Assembly (NCBI RefSeq): GCF_001653195.1
Contig: NZ_JXBB01000034.1
Span: forward strand, 84,129 to 148,128
Reading direction: 5' to 3'
From: Hydrogenibacillus schlegelii
GTDB taxonomy: Bacteria > Bacillota > Bacilli > Thermicanales > DSM-22653
DNA: 64,000 nucleotides
Below, in pieces: positions 51,989-60,461 of this stretch (positions are counted from its first letter, which is position 1; the number at the start of each line of letters is the position of its first letter). Position numbers and translations under genes: made by a program. The notes beneath the pieces are model-generated. The model searched no databases, was not told the origin of the DNA, and saw only the letters and a program-made list of their open reading frames with translations.

Positions 51989-52369
51989 TTATGGCGCCGG
52001 CGCCGGGCTCGGAAGCGGCACTTCCGGAGCATCCGACCAGAGCCGCTCGAGGCCGTAGTATGACCGTTCTTCCTCGTGGAACACGTGGACGATGACGCTG
52101 CCGCCGTCGACGAGCACCCAGCGCCGGTGCTCCGCCCCTTCAATCCGAGGCCGAATCCCCCGCTCGAGGAAAACGTCGACGGCCGCTTCGTACAACGCCT
52201 GGACGTGCGGACGGCTCGTGCCGCTGGCGAGGACAAAGTAGTCGGCGATGAGGCTGAGCCCCCGAAGAGAAAGGATGCGGACGTCCTCCCCCTTTTTGTT
52301 CAAAAGCGCCTCCGCCACCGCCTGCGCCAGCGCCGAAGCCGCTTCTTCCGGCAGCGTGTGCTCCGCCAC
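51989..52369 (-). CDS. rsfS: Ribosomal silencing factor RsfS
   Basis: 126 aa. Family pattern KKGEDVRILSLRGLSLIADYFVLASGTSRPHVQALYEAAVD and IEGAEHRRWVLVDGGSVIVHVFHEEERSYYGLERLW. It binds L14 (uL14) and blocks subunit joining under starvation. The GTG at 52369 directly follows the yqeK stop, and AGGAAGGAGG overlaps the end of yqeK. Last gene of the aroE-nadD-yqeK-rsfS operon. Confidence 0.95.
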   Translation of the reverse strand: MAEHTLPEEAASALAQAVAEALLNKKGEDVRILSLRGLSLIADYFVLASGTSRPHVQALYEAAVDVFLERGIRPRIEGAEHRRWVLVDGGSVIVHVFHEEERSYYGLERLWSDAPEVPLPSPAPAP

Positions 52370-52936
52370 TTATGCCCTCCTTCCTGCGATCGCGTTGTAG
52401 GCCTGCCACATCGCCGGATGGATCTTTTCCCCCCGTTCGATGAGCTCGATGAGCGACCGCGAAAGACCGTAGCGAAAGGCGGCCTCCAGGTCCGTTTCGG
52501 CGAGCTTCCGGGCGACGTCGGCCTCGGGAAAGGTCCGCCCCGGCTCGATATAATCCGCCACCCACAGGACAAGATCGAGAGAGCTCATCGCCCCGCGGCC
52601 GGTTGTGTGATAGTAGATCGCCTCAAGCACCCGGACGTTTTCGATGCCGTACCGCTCGCGGGCGACGTACGACGCGACGGGTCCGTGCCAGATGACCGGC
52701 GCGTAGTCCAGCCAGACGACGTCCCGGTAGCGGCGAAGGATGGCCTCCAGCTCCGCTGCCGGCCACTCCCGACACCGGTCGTGGAGAAGCGCCGCCAACA
52801 CCGCCTCGTCTTCCGGCACGCCGGCCCGAGGGGCAAGGTTCCGGGCCGTCTCCGCAACGCCGAGGACGTGCCGGTAACGCTTCGGGCTGAGTTCCGCCCG
52901 AAGTTCCGCCTCGATCGTCGCCAACAAAGCCTCCAC
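52370..52936 (-). CDS. yqeK: YqeK-like HD-domain phosphohydrolase
   Basis: About 188 aa. HD motif AALLHDRCREWP near residue 60, preceded by RYRHVLGVAETARNLA and followed by IWHGPVASYVARERYGIENVRVLEAIYYHTTGR. B. subtilis YqeK hydrolyses diadenosine tetraphosphate symmetrically. GTG 52936 follows GGGGAGGGAAG. No gap before rsfS. The usual YqeK order after nadD is kept. Confidence 0.93.
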   Translation of the reverse strand: MEALLATIEAELRAELSPKRYRHVLGVAETARNLAPRAGVPEDEAVLAALLHDRCREWPAAELEAILRRYRDVVWLDYAPVIWHGPVASYVARERYGIENVRVLEAIYYHTTGRGAMSSLDLVLWVADYIEPGRTFPEADVARKLAETDLEAAFRYGLSRSLIELIERGEKIHPAMWQAYNAIAGRRA

Positions 52937-53146
52937 GCTCTTCCCTCCCCGGCCTCGCAGACCTTCCCCGCGGGGTCTTCCCCTGCCTCTTCCGACGATC
53001 CGCCGGCGCAAGGCTCCTCGCTGCGACGGTCTACTCGCCGCGCCCGTCCCCTCGTCGCGGCCATCTTTTCGCCCGGCGCATCGCTCGCTTCTTCCGGCCC
53101 GGTCCCAAGGCCGCCCCGCGTCCGGGCAGAAGTCCCGCTCCGGCGG

Positions 53147-53860
53147 CTAAAGTTCATGCGAGCGTGCGGGCCGCCCCCGGTCAGAGACGCTTTCGGGGGC
53201 CGGCTCGCGATAAAGCCCCCGCTCGACGATGTAGCGCCGGACCGGTTCCGGCACGAGGAAGCGGATGGAGCGGCCGGCGCGAACCCATGTTCGGATGAGG
53301 GACGACGACAGGTCGATCCGGGGCATCTCGACGACGGTAGCCGCGATCGGCCCGGAAAAGGCGGGCCAGTCCCCGTCGAGGGGCGGCTCAGCCTCCCCAA
53401 GGGCCTCCCTTTTGCCGTCCGGATCCGCCGGCCGATCGGCCCGGCCCTCCCCATCGTCGAAGCGGCGGAGGACCGCCCAGTCGACGAGCCGGACGAGCTC
53501 GGCCGCCTCCTTCCACGTCGGAAGGCTCCGAAAAGCATCTTCCCCCACGATGAACGTCCAGGCGACGTCCGGATGCCGAGCCCGAAGGAGCCGCACCGTG
53601 TCGATCGTGTACGACGGGCCGTCCCGCTCCAGCTCCACCGTCGAGACGGCAAACCGCGGCGCCCCTTCGATCGCGAGCCGCACCATCGCCAGCCGGTCTT
53701 CCGCCGGCGCGTGCAGACGAGGATCCTTATGAGGCGGCAGGCGGTTCGGCACGAACCACACCGCCTCGAGGCCGAGGGCGTCGGCCGCCCGTTCGGCGGC
53801 GACGAGGTGACCCCAGTGGGGCGGATCGAACGTCCCGCCGAAAAGCCCGATGCGCCTCAC
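53147..53860 (-). CDS. nadD: Nicotinate-nucleotide adenylyltransferase NadD
   Basis: About 237 aa, longer than the usual 190-200. Motifs are RIGLFGGTFDPPHWGHL (nucleotide-binding HxGH), VWFVPNRLPPHK and the C-terminal PRIDLSSSLIR. The extra length comes from a hydrophilic insertion (RRFDDGEGRADRPADPDGKR, about 40 residues) after DWAVL and a C-terminal tail. It makes deamido-NAD from nicotinate mononucleotide. GTG 53860 overlaps the aroE stop (GTGA). The small yqeI gene normally found between aroE and nadD is missing. Confidence 0.95.
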   Translation of the reverse strand: MRRIGLFGGTFDPPHWGHLVAAERAADALGLEAVWFVPNRLPPHKDPRLHAPAEDRLAMVRLAIEGAPRFAVSTVELERDGPSYTIDTVRLLRARHPDVAWTFIVGEDAFRSLPTWKEAAELVRLVDWAVLRRFDDGEGRADRPADPDGKREALGEAEPPLDGDWPAFSGPIAATVVEMPRIDLSSSLIRTWVRAGRSIRFLVPEPVRRYIVERGLYREPAPESVSDRGRPARSHEL

Positions 53861-54783
53861 CGACCGGCAACCTCGCCGACGGCGTCCCGGGGAGATAGGG
53901 GGGGCAGCGCTCCCCTTTCCGGTTCTTTCAGGTGAACGACCTTCGACCGGGCGACCTGGTACATGACCGGAATCGGAGCCCGCTCGCCGGTCCAGAGCTC
54001 GAATGCCAGCGCCCCCTGATGGACGAGCATGCCGATGCCGGGATGCACCCGGGCCCCCGCCGCCTCGGCGTCGAGCAGGAGCCGAGTCTTGAACGGGTTG
54101 TAGACGAGATCGCTTACGATGAGATTCGGGTGAAGCGCCTCCCGGGGAAGCGGCGACTCGTCCGTCCGCGGCACCATGCCGAGCGGCGTGCCGTTGATGA
54201 CGAGCGTCTTGTCGGCGGTCAAATGCCGGCGGTTCGCCCACCGCTCCACCTCGACCGCCGCGCCGAGACGGTGAAGCTCCTCCGCCAGCGCCCGGGCCCG
54301 TTCTTCGGTCCGGTTGACGAGGGTGATCGAGCGAACGCCCTTGAGCGCCACGGCGATCGCCACCGCCCGCATCGCGCCGCCGGTGCCGAGAAGGAGCACC
54401 CGCTGCTCCGGCCAATCGATGAGAAACAGTTCCTCGAGCGAACGGATGTAACCCTCACCGTCCGTATTATGCCCGATGAGGGCGCCGTCCCGGACGACGA
54501 CCGTGTTGACCGCCCCGTAGCGGCGGGCGCTTTCGTCGAGGGCATCGAGATGGCGGATGACCGCCTCTTTGTGCGGGATGGTGACGTTGGCCCCTCGAAT
54601 GCCGAGGGCCCGAATCGCCCGCACCGCCTCCTCGAGACGATCGGGCTTGACGTCAAAGGCCAGGTAGACCGCGTTTCGCCCCCGTTCCCGGAGGGCGGCC
54701 GTCTGCATTTCCGGCGACAGAGAATGCGCCACCGGCGAGCCGAACAGGGCATACAGCTCCGTCTCGGCGTTCACCGCAACCAT
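53857..54783 (-). CDS. aroE: Shikimate dehydrogenase
   Basis: About 308 aa. Substrate motif LFGSPVAHSLSPEMQTAALRERG, catalytic NVTIPHKEAV, NTDGEGYIRS, and NADP-binding LLLGTGGAMRAVAIA with VNRTEERA. The C-terminal VHPGIGMLVHQGALAFELWTG is conserved. It reduces 3-dehydroshikimate. The C-terminal extension of about 35 residues (after PIPVMY) is longer than usual. GGAGGGAGG precedes ATG 54783. First gene of its operon; an AT-rich promoter region lies just upstream. Confidence 0.96.
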   Translation of the reverse strand: MVAVNAETELYALFGSPVAHSLSPEMQTAALRERGRNAVYLAFDVKPDRLEEAVRAIRALGIRGANVTIPHKEAVIRHLDALDESARRYGAVNTVVVRDGALIGHNTDGEGYIRSLEELFLIDWPEQRVLLLGTGGAMRAVAIAVALKGVRSITLVNRTEERARALAEELHRLGAAVEVERWANRRHLTADKTLVINGTPLGMVPRTDESPLPREALHPNLIVSDLVYNPFKTRLLLDAEAAGARVHPGIGMLVHQGALAFELWTGERAPIPVMYQVARSKVVHLKEPERGALPPLSPRDAVGEVAGR

Positions 54784-54919
54784 GCGCCAACCTCCCTCCG
54801 TTCGTGCGAGGCGAATCGCTGTTTTTATACCATTATGTTGTATACTGTATTGTACACGAGCGCCGCCGAAACGACAATCCCGTTTCACCCGACGGCCATC
54901 GGGTAAATCCCCTAAAACA

Positions 54920-55345
54920 TCCGAGGCAGACGCCGCCGCCAACCGCCGAGCGGAATCCTTCCGCGGCGATGCGAACGTGCACCGCCCGGACGTCGGCTTC
55001 CCGGACAAGCCCGGCGATGCGCCGCATCGTCGTTCCCCGGACGATCGAATCGTCGACGACGATCACCGACCGCCCCCGGACGACCGGCTCGAGGACCGCG
55101 AGCTTCCGCCGGACCCCCGCCTCCCGCGCCGACGCCTCCGGCCGGATGAACGGGCGGCCGACGTACCGGTTTTTCACCAGGTCGAAATCAAACGGAAGCC
55201 CGCTCGCCTCGGCGTACCCCGTCGCCGCCGACAGACTGGAGTCGGGCACGCCGATGACGACGCTCCCGTCCACCGGCACCTCGGCATCCTCGCCGCGACG
55301 CGTCCCATCGATCAAGGTGACGGCCTCGCCCGGCACGGTCATGCG
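54920..55345 (-). pseudogene. Amidophosphoribosyltransferase (PurF) remnant
   Basis: On the minus strand an internal piece of PurF is readable: VVIGVPDSSLSAATGYAEASG, LVKNRYVGRPFIRPEASARE and VVDDSIVRGTTMRRI (PRPP loop) up to HVRI. The N-terminal glutaminase half is absent, and the frame loses similarity after HVRI. It ends next to the left end of the IS3-family element, so deletion or insertion by mobile DNA is likely. A functional purF must be elsewhere if the strain makes purines. Confidence 0.75.
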
Positions 55346-55408
55346 CCCCTTAGACTGGACAAATGCTAAAACTATGTTGTATCCTTCTGCCAAAGGAGGG
55401 GCGACTCG

Positions 55409-55690
55409 TGAAACGAACAACATCCATCCCCGGCTCCATCCAATTCAAAGCGGCTTTGGAACTGATCAAAGGCGAAAAAACGCTCGTCGAACTCTCCCGG
55501 GAATACGGCGTTCATCCGAATACCCTCTTGAAGGGAAAGCTTACCCTCCTGGAAAAAGGCGTCGAGCTCTTTGAACCTCCGAACAAAGAGAGGATCCCCG
55601 AAGCGCATTCGTGATTTGGAACAGCTCCTCGGCAAAAAGGAGGTCGAAATCGCGCTCCTAAAAAACTTCCTCGGGCGGGGAGTGAGATCA
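55409..55690 (+). pseudogene. IS3-family orfA (helix-turn-helix), frameshifted
   Basis: The first part encodes KRTTSIPGSIQFKAALELIKG and LVELSREYGVHPNTLLKGKL, the HTH of IS3 orfA. Around 55580-55600 the frame changes: the continuation RIRDLEQLLGKKEVEIALLKNFLG (leucine-zipper region) is in the next frame. AAAAAAC near 55660 resembles a slippage site for orfAB fusion. The gross frames do not line up with a single -1 shift, so at least one indel is present. Confidence 0.7.
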
Positions 55691-55692
55691 AC

Positions 55693-56621
55693 TTCCGCTT
55701 CAGGAGCGCATCCGTCTGGCGCAAGAGGCGCTGGCCAGGCGGCTGGCTCCCCTGCCGTTTCTCCTCAAGACGCTTGGCATTCCACGAGCGACGTGGTATG
55801 ACCAGAAAAAGCGCCAGGAAGCCGAGAAGAAACGAAGGGAGTCCGATGCAGCGCTCAAAGCTGAGATCGAAGCCATCCTTCGGGAACATCCGGAGTCCGG
55901 CGATCACCGCCTCGAGGCCGAGCTTCGGCGACGGGGAATGGTCGTCAATGGAAAGCGGGTCCGTCGTCTTCTCCACACGTTTGAGCTTTCCCTCACGCGA
56001 AAGGTGAGAAAACCGAAGCCCAATCCGCTGCTCGAGACGCTTGTTCTGGCCAAGGAACGGGCGAATCTCGCCCTTCGCCTTCTTTCCGAACGGGAACCGG
56101 ACGCCTTTGAGGGGCTCACCACCGATTTCACGCAGCTTGTCTATGGCGGCGGGAAGGTTTGGTTTTTGCCGATTCTGGACCATCGGACCCGCATGGTGAT
56201 CGGATATGCCATCTCTTTCTCGCCGGATGTTCGGACCGCGCTTCAGGCTTGGGAACGGGCCAAAGCGTTCATTCTGACCCAAAAGAGAGAGCGCCCGAAA
56301 GCCATCCTCCATCACGATCAGGGCGGCGCCCTCTTGAGTCACGCGTGGGTCGGTCATCTGCTGCTTGAAGAAGGGCAGCGACTGTCGTACAGCCAGCGGG
56401 GACCGAAGGAAAATCCCATCGTCGAATCCTTCTTCTCGCGTTTCAAAGCAGAGCATCAAGACCTTCTGCTTGAAGCAAGGAGCATCGAAGCCCTCGATGC
56501 GCTTTTGGCCGAACGGATCCGGACCTACAACGAGCATCGGCTGCATTCAAGCCTGCGGGACAAAACGCCCCAAGAAATGCTCAAAGAAGCCCTGAGCACA
56601 AGCAAGGTCTACATCACATAG
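55693..56621 (+). CDS. IS3-family transposase orfB (DDE domain), probably made as an orfAB fusion
   Basis: The open frame reads PLQERIRLAQEALARRLAP and continues through the IS3 integrase core. Catalytic residues are visible: LTTDFTQLVYG (D), ILHHDQGGALLSH (D) and SYSQRGPKENPIVESFFSRFK (E). It ends RTYNEHRLHSSLRDKTPQEML. There is no good start near 55693 and a stop lies just upstream, as expected if orfB is expressed by frameshifting from orfA; because orfA is broken, activity is doubtful. ATG 55938 is an internal in-frame codon. Confidence 0.75.
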
Positions 56622-56661
56622 GGAGACCGAACAAAGTGTCTAAATCAAGGGGCGCGATTCC

Positions 56662-57108
56662 TTGGACGCCACGCCCAAGGCGATCGAGGAGGAGGTGGAC
56701 CAAGAGGTCCGCGCGATCCTCGATGCGCCTGATCTGAAGACGGCACGGTTGCTCAAAGAGGCGTTTGTCGAGGCTTACAGAGAGAAGGCACCGAAGGCGG
56801 TGCAGGTGTTGGAGGATGGGTTTGATGATGGAACCGCTGTTTTGCTCTTACCTGAGCGATATCGGCGGCGCTTACGCACGACCAACGGCGTCGAACGGCC
56901 GGGCGAAGAGATTCGGCGCCGTGAATGCGTCATGCGCATCTTCCCCAACCGGGAATCGGCGATCCGTCTGCTGGGGGTGTTCCTGATGGAAATCGACGAA
57001 GAATGGACGACGGAGCGGAAATATCTCAACATGGACGAGGAGGAGGCATGGAAGAAGGCGCAGCAGGCCTCGAGAGAATCCGCTCAGGCTTGTGCCAAAG
57101 CGACCTAA
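56662..57108 (+). pseudogene. IS256-family transposase, C-terminal fragment (copy A)
   Basis: About 148 residues matching the end of IS256-family transposases: LEDGFDDGTAVLLLPERYRRRLRTTNGVER and EEIRRRECVMRIFPNRESAIRLLGVFLMEIDEEW, ending KYLNMDEEEAWKKA. The N-terminal two thirds, including the first DDE residues, are missing; the fragment begins right at the end of the IS3 element. Its right terminal repeat follows at 57128-57171. Confidence 0.85.
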
Positions 57109-57127
57109 GCGCTCACCGCTCCATTCA

Positions 57128-57171
57128 CCAAAGAGGGCAATTTTACACACGATCTCGGACTTGACCCAGAA
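57128..57171 (+). repeat. IS256-type terminal repeat, copy A end
   Basis: AGGGCAATTTTACACACG followed by ATCTCGGACTTGACCCA. The reverse complement recurs, nearly identical, at 60463-60500. It marks the right end of copy A and also the inner break point of the opposite-strand fragment. Confidence 0.75.
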
Positions 57172-57690
57172 CGCGCCGTCTTTGCTCGTTCCAACATCGA
57201 ACCCAAGCACTTCGCGCCCCCTGGTGTCCGTGACGCCGATCGCGATCACCAAAGCCATGCTCTGCACGCAGCCGCTCTTTGAACTGACGCACCCCTTCAT
57301 CGATGCGCCAGCAGAGGAGTAACACCTCGCTTTTGCTGATGCCATCCAGGTCCAATGCGCGCACCCGGTCATCGACCTTGCGGGGGCTCACGCCTTTCAC
57401 ATACGCTTCCTGGATAACAGAGACCAGCGCTTGTTCCGCTCGACGTCTCGGCTCGAGAATCGAAGGAAAGAAGCTGCCCTGACGGAGCTTCGGGATCTTC
57501 AAATTGACTGTCCCGAGGCGCGTGTCCCAGGTGCTTGAACGATACTCATTTCGCTGCATGACGCGGCTCTCCGTCCGCTCGTAGCGCTCGGCGCCGATTT
57601 CCTCTACTCCGGCAAAAAGTCGATCTGATCCACCTCTTGCATCTTGCGAATCCACTCGAGAACTGCGAAGCTATTGAGTGAAGCCATCGT
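57165..57690 (-). pseudogene. IS256-family transposase, N-terminal fragment with frameshifts (opposite strand)
   Basis: Begins MASLNSFAVLEWIRKMQEVDQ at about 57688, stops early, and continues in another frame as EEIGAERYERTESRVMQRNEYRSS, RLGTVNLKIPKLRQGSFFP and VSPRKVDDRVRALDLDGISKSEV. A further frame gives VIAIGVTDTRGREVLGFDVG. It is cut after DGAFW by the copy A terminal repeat. At least two frameshifts plus truncation make it non-functional. A GTGTAAAATT terminal motif lies near 57767. Confidence 0.8.
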
Positions 57691-57896
57691 TTTGTGCCTT
57701 CTACGTTTGGTGTTGGTCTCGCTGAGTAGACACGCACGGTGGCTTCGTCGTCAAGGGGGACGACGAATTTTACACCACTGCGATGGACTCTAACTCTTCC
57801 CTCCCCTCCTGCATCGCCATCCGTTTTTATACGGGATATCGGACACAACTCGTCCAGGTGCGGTGGATTCGACGCTTACCACACCTGACACACAAA

Positions 57897-57924
57897 AGAA
57901 AAAGGTGGCTTTGCCACCTTCTTC
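57897..57924 (-). terminator. Terminator after the secreted-protein gene
   Basis: On the minus strand AAGGTGGC and GCCACCTT pair over 8 bp around AAA, then TTTTCTTTT. It lies directly after the 57931 stop. Confidence 0.85.
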
Positions 57925-57930
57925 ATGAAA

Positions 57931-58563
57931 TTACCAATACCAGGCACTGATCGAATCTCCGTCAGACTCAGCTCCTGCGCCGCCGTCATAGTTTGACGAG
58001 TAGGCTTCCGCGTACCATCCGATCCGTGCGTTTTCAGCCCTGGCTTTGTGCCAGATAGCGGTCGTGGAACCACTAGTATGAACAGAAGTCTCGTCTGACT
58101 TCACCTCGGTCTGTTCTTGGATTGTGATGTTTTCGCTGGCCTTCAAAGCGCCAATCTCATCCTCTATTTTCTGGGGAGTTAGATTGTTTTTGTTGATTCT
58201 TGTTTTCTTAACGGGAACAAAATCCACATCTCCTGTCTTGGCATTAAAGACGACCTTTACATTAAGCTGCCGCTCTCCCTTAAAGACTTTAATTGGTTCT
58301 CTGGTGCCATCCTGATGTATCTTTCCGAAGATGATCATTGACTCGCCCGGATCGTTTTCTGCTTTTGATTCGAGTTTGCCGGACTTGGCGCCGCCAGAAT
58401 CATCCTCTATCTGCTGAGGCGTCGGGTTTTGATCGCTGTTTTTAACCACATTTCTTTTTATAGGATCAATATTATTGGCCCATGCGACGCTGGTGCCCAC
58501 CAGAAGGACGGCCATCACCGCCAAGGTCAGAGCTAATGTTAACCGGCCTTTTTTGGGATACAT
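57931..58563 (-). CDS. Secreted hypothetical protein with an internal repeat
   Basis: 210 aa. N-terminal signal peptide (LTLALTLAVMAVLLVGTSVAWA). The mature part is hydrophilic and carries two copies of a short motif, NPTPQQIEDDSGGAK and NLTPQKIEDEIGALK, about 80 residues apart, and a Ser/Gly/Asp-rich end with GDSISAWYW. No family recognised. GGGAGGAG precedes ATG 58563. Base composition is AT-richer than the flanking core genome. It is the last gene downstream of the sigma/anti-sigma pair and may belong to their regulon. Confidence 0.8.
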   Translation of the reverse strand: MYPKKGRLTLALTLAVMAVLLVGTSVAWANNIDPIKRNVVKNSDQNPTPQQIEDDSGGAKSGKLESKAENDPGESMIIFGKIHQDGTREPIKVFKGERQLNVKVVFNAKTGDVDFVPVKKTRINKNNLTPQKIEDEIGALKASENITIQEQTEVKSDETSVHTSGSTTAIWHKARAENARIGWYAEAYSSNYDGGAGAESDGDSISAWYW

Positions 58564-58620
58564 GCTATCTCCTCCCTGACTTTTAAGATTACTGGTAGAA
58601 AGTTCAAATACATTCTATCA

Positions 58621-58656
58621 CTACAACGTTTCCCGGATCAGTTCACCTTTCTTCAT
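58621..58656 (-). CDS. Mini-ORF with a perfect ribosome binding site (11 codons)
   Basis: ATG AAG AAA GGT encodes MKKGELIRETL then stop. AAAGGAGGTG lies 6 bases upstream (an in-frame-later ATG two codons earlier is also possible). It lies between the anti-sigma gene and the secreted-protein gene on the same strand. Such a strong site for so short a frame suggests a leader peptide or the stump of a lost gene. Confidence 0.4.
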   Translation of the reverse strand: MKKGELIRETL

Positions 58657-58760
58657 TTGCATCACCTCCTTTCCGAGACGGAATGCCCCGAGTTTAAAGC
58701 GCGTGCTGGTACATCACCCCCTTTCCGGGGCGTAATTCCCCGAGTTAAAGCGCGTGCTAG
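58657..58760 (-). repeat. Direct repeat, two units of about 51 bp containing ribosome binding sites
   Basis: On the minus strand each unit runs from AGCACGCGCTTTAA through a CGGGG hairpin arm to GGAAAGG(A/G)GGTGATG. The AGCACGCGC starts are 51 bases apart (58758 and 58707). The upstream unit opens a six-codon frame (MYQHAL), the downstream unit opens the MKKGELIRETL frame. Confidence 0.75.
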
Positions 58761-58773
58761 GAAGAACGAGCGG

Positions 58774-59643
58774 CTATCTAAGCGACTCTGCAACTCTGAG
58801 CATATCTTTTAAAGGCAACGTACCACTCCTATCTTCCAGTTTGTAAACCAACCCCTCGTCCTCCCATGTAAGCGTGCGCCGCACTTTTACGGTAGGTTGT
58901 ATACTTGTGGGGTTCATTTCCATGACAGGGATCTCTGCCCAGTAGGCCGTTTTACCCTGCACCTTAACTTCCTGCGCGGCATCATCGCCCCGAAAGAAGT
59001 TACGCTCATTGCTGATGGTCAGGTATAGTTTTTTGCTGGTCTCTCTAGGAACGCCATAAATAACACTGACGAAACCCCGGTCGCTTCCCTCCTGTCTATC
59101 TCCGGTCATAGAGATTCGTTCATATCCTGAGGGCAGGTAAGTGGGCAGATGAAAGGAAAAGCCAACGTATGCTTGAGCCTCGGCGGTCGTAGAGAACTCA
59201 GGAATGCGTTTGGCTTGACCTGCTTCTACCTCCTCAAGACCACCGAACCGAGCGCCATCATTTCCAGGATGATCCAATTTCGTTGCCTTATAACCCCCTT
59301 CCGTGCGGATAACCTTGTAGGCAACAGAAAGCATCGGGGAAATGACTGCTTTGTCAGCCCAGGCCCTGGCTTCCGGAGAAAGGCTAAAAATTAGACATAC
59401 TATAATTAGCACAGCAGAAACGGTTGCGAAAGCCGCTTTCCGCCACCGTGCAAACACGATTTTGCCTTTTCCTTGGCCTATTCCTTGATGCACAGGGAGG
59501 TTCGCCTTAATCCTTTGAGCAAAATTAGGATCTACGTGGATGCCCTCAGCTTCTTTAGCCATCGCCGAGCGCAGCCATGCTTCAAGTTTCTTGTGATAAT
59601 CCTGCCTGCTCCAAGCGACTTGGACCTTCTTCAGTTGCTTCAT
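58774..59643 (-). CDS. Membrane-bound anti-sigma factor (DUF4367-type extracytoplasmic domain)
   Basis: About 289 aa. A cytoplasmic N-terminal region of about 70 residues (YHKKLEAWLRSAMAKEAEG, probable sigma-binding) precedes one membrane helix (FATVSAVLIIVCLIFSL). The outer domain has QAYVGFSFHLPTYLPSGYE and GKTAYWAEIPVMEM, as in DUF4367 proteins. ATG 59643 follows AAGGGAGAG and overlaps the sigma gene, which implies coupled translation and supports the anti-sigma role. Confidence 0.82.
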   Translation of the reverse strand: MKQLKKVQVAWSRQDYHKKLEAWLRSAMAKEAEGIHVDPNFAQRIKANLPVHQGIGQGKGKIVFARWRKAAFATVSAVLIIVCLIFSLSPEARAWADKAVISPMLSVAYKVIRTEGGYKATKLDHPGNDGARFGGLEEVEAGQAKRIPEFSTTAEAQAYVGFSFHLPTYLPSGYERISMTGDRQEGSDRGFVSVIYGVPRETSKKLYLTISNERNFFRGDDAAQEVKVQGKTAYWAEIPVMEMNPTSIQPTVKVRRTLTWEDEGLVYKLEDRSGTLPLKDMLRVAESLR

Positions 59644-60229
59644 TTGTTTCTCTCCCTTCATCAGAGTTACTTACCGCAAAAAACTCTGGAGCAATTCGCT
59701 TTAATTCATCGAATAGCTGCCTGCGAGCTGCGTGCAACCTGGATTTTATGGTCCCTTCCCGTTCGCCGAGCACTCGAGCGATTTCTTTAATCGGAAGGTC
59801 GTTGTAGTAGTGAAGTACCACGGTGGTGCGCAAGGGGATACTGAGTTTGCTAAGCGCCCGCTTAAGCAACTGTCTTGTCTCCCAATTCTTTAAATCATCC
59901 TCCGTGTAACCTTCCTCAACCATATGTTCTTGACCATTCTCTAAAAGGAAATCCAGCGAAACTGTCTTCTTTTCCTTGGCGGAAAGGCGCCAGCAAGTCC
60001 TGGTTAAGATTCGGTAAAACCACGCTTCGAAATCCGCTGGGTCACGCAAACTGTGTAATTTTAGGTAGCACTGGATAAAGGCTTCTTGAACGGCGTCTTC
60101 AGCAGTTTCCTTCTGCCCCGTCATGAGGTAGGCTGTGCGTAGGGCTTTTCCGCTATAGCGCTCGATCAGCTGTTCAAATGCCTGCTCATCGCCTTCCTGG
60201 ATGCGTCTAAGCAAAGGAGCTACATCCAC
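59582..60229 (-). CDS. ECF-type RNA polymerase sigma factor
   Basis: About 215 aa. Region 2 is EQAFEQLIERYSGKALRTAYL and ETAEDAVQEAFIQCYLKLHS, region 4 is LSIPLRTTVVLHYYNDLPIKEIARVLGEREGTIKSRLHAARRQL. A C-terminal tail of about 30 residues is extra. GTG 60229 is chosen because AAAGGAGC lies at good spacing. It overlaps the anti-sigma gene. A possible own-type promoter at 60305-60333 suggests autoregulation. AT-richer than core genes; bracketed by IS256 ends. Confidence 0.92.
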   Translation of the reverse strand: MDVAPLLRRIQEGDEQAFEQLIERYSGKALRTAYLMTGQKETAEDAVQEAFIQCYLKLHSLRDPADFEAWFYRILTRTCWRLSAKEKKTVSLDFLLENGQEHMVEEGYTEDDLKNWETRQLLKRALSKLSIPLRTTVVLHYYNDLPIKEIARVLGEREGTIKSRLHAARRQLFDELKRIAPEFFAVSNSDEGRETNEATEEGPSRLEQAGLSQET

Positions 60230-60304
60230 GTTTACTGCTCCTTTCCTGCAAAAACTCACTTCTCACGGACATTGCTCTTTTCCTGTATAACGCCTGTCAA
60301 CATG

Positions 60305-60333
60305 TTAGAGGCGAAAACACGGAAAAAGGTTCA
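60305..60333 (-). promoter_or_regulatory. Candidate ECF-type autoregulatory promoter
   Basis: On the minus strand TGAACC (60328-60333), 14 bases, then CGCCTCTAA (60305-60313). ECF promoters often have a GAAC-type -35 and a CGTC-type -10. It lies about 80 bases before the sigma gene. Confidence 0.45.
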
Positions 60334-60337
60334 CTTT

Positions 60338-60366
60338 AAACCGCGTTTTTTAAAGCGGTTTTTATA
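60338..60366. terminator. AT-rich hairpin upstream of the sigma gene
   Basis: AAACCGC and GCGGTTT flank a 10-base loop and are followed on the plus strand by TTATATAAAA. It could end leftward- or rightward-running transcripts from neighbouring IS remnants. The stretch 60367-60460 is very AT-rich and otherwise empty. Confidence 0.35.
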
Positions 60367-60461
60367 TAAAATATTTATCATTTTACTTTAGCTAAACAAT
60401 TATTTCGTATATTGAAACACATAAGTACATAGAAAACTAATCGTTCACTCTTCATCGATGG

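Larger units (their letters stand above)
55345..56655 (+). mobile_element. IS3-family (IS150-like) insertion sequence, degenerate
   Basis: The element carries an orfA/orfB pair on the plus strand. GCGCCCCTT (55345-55353 region) and AAGGGGCGC (about 56646-56655) form outer inverted repeats, with TTAGAC-like bases inside both ends. orfA is frameshifted and orfB lacks an own start. I could not fix target duplications. Confidence 0.7.
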
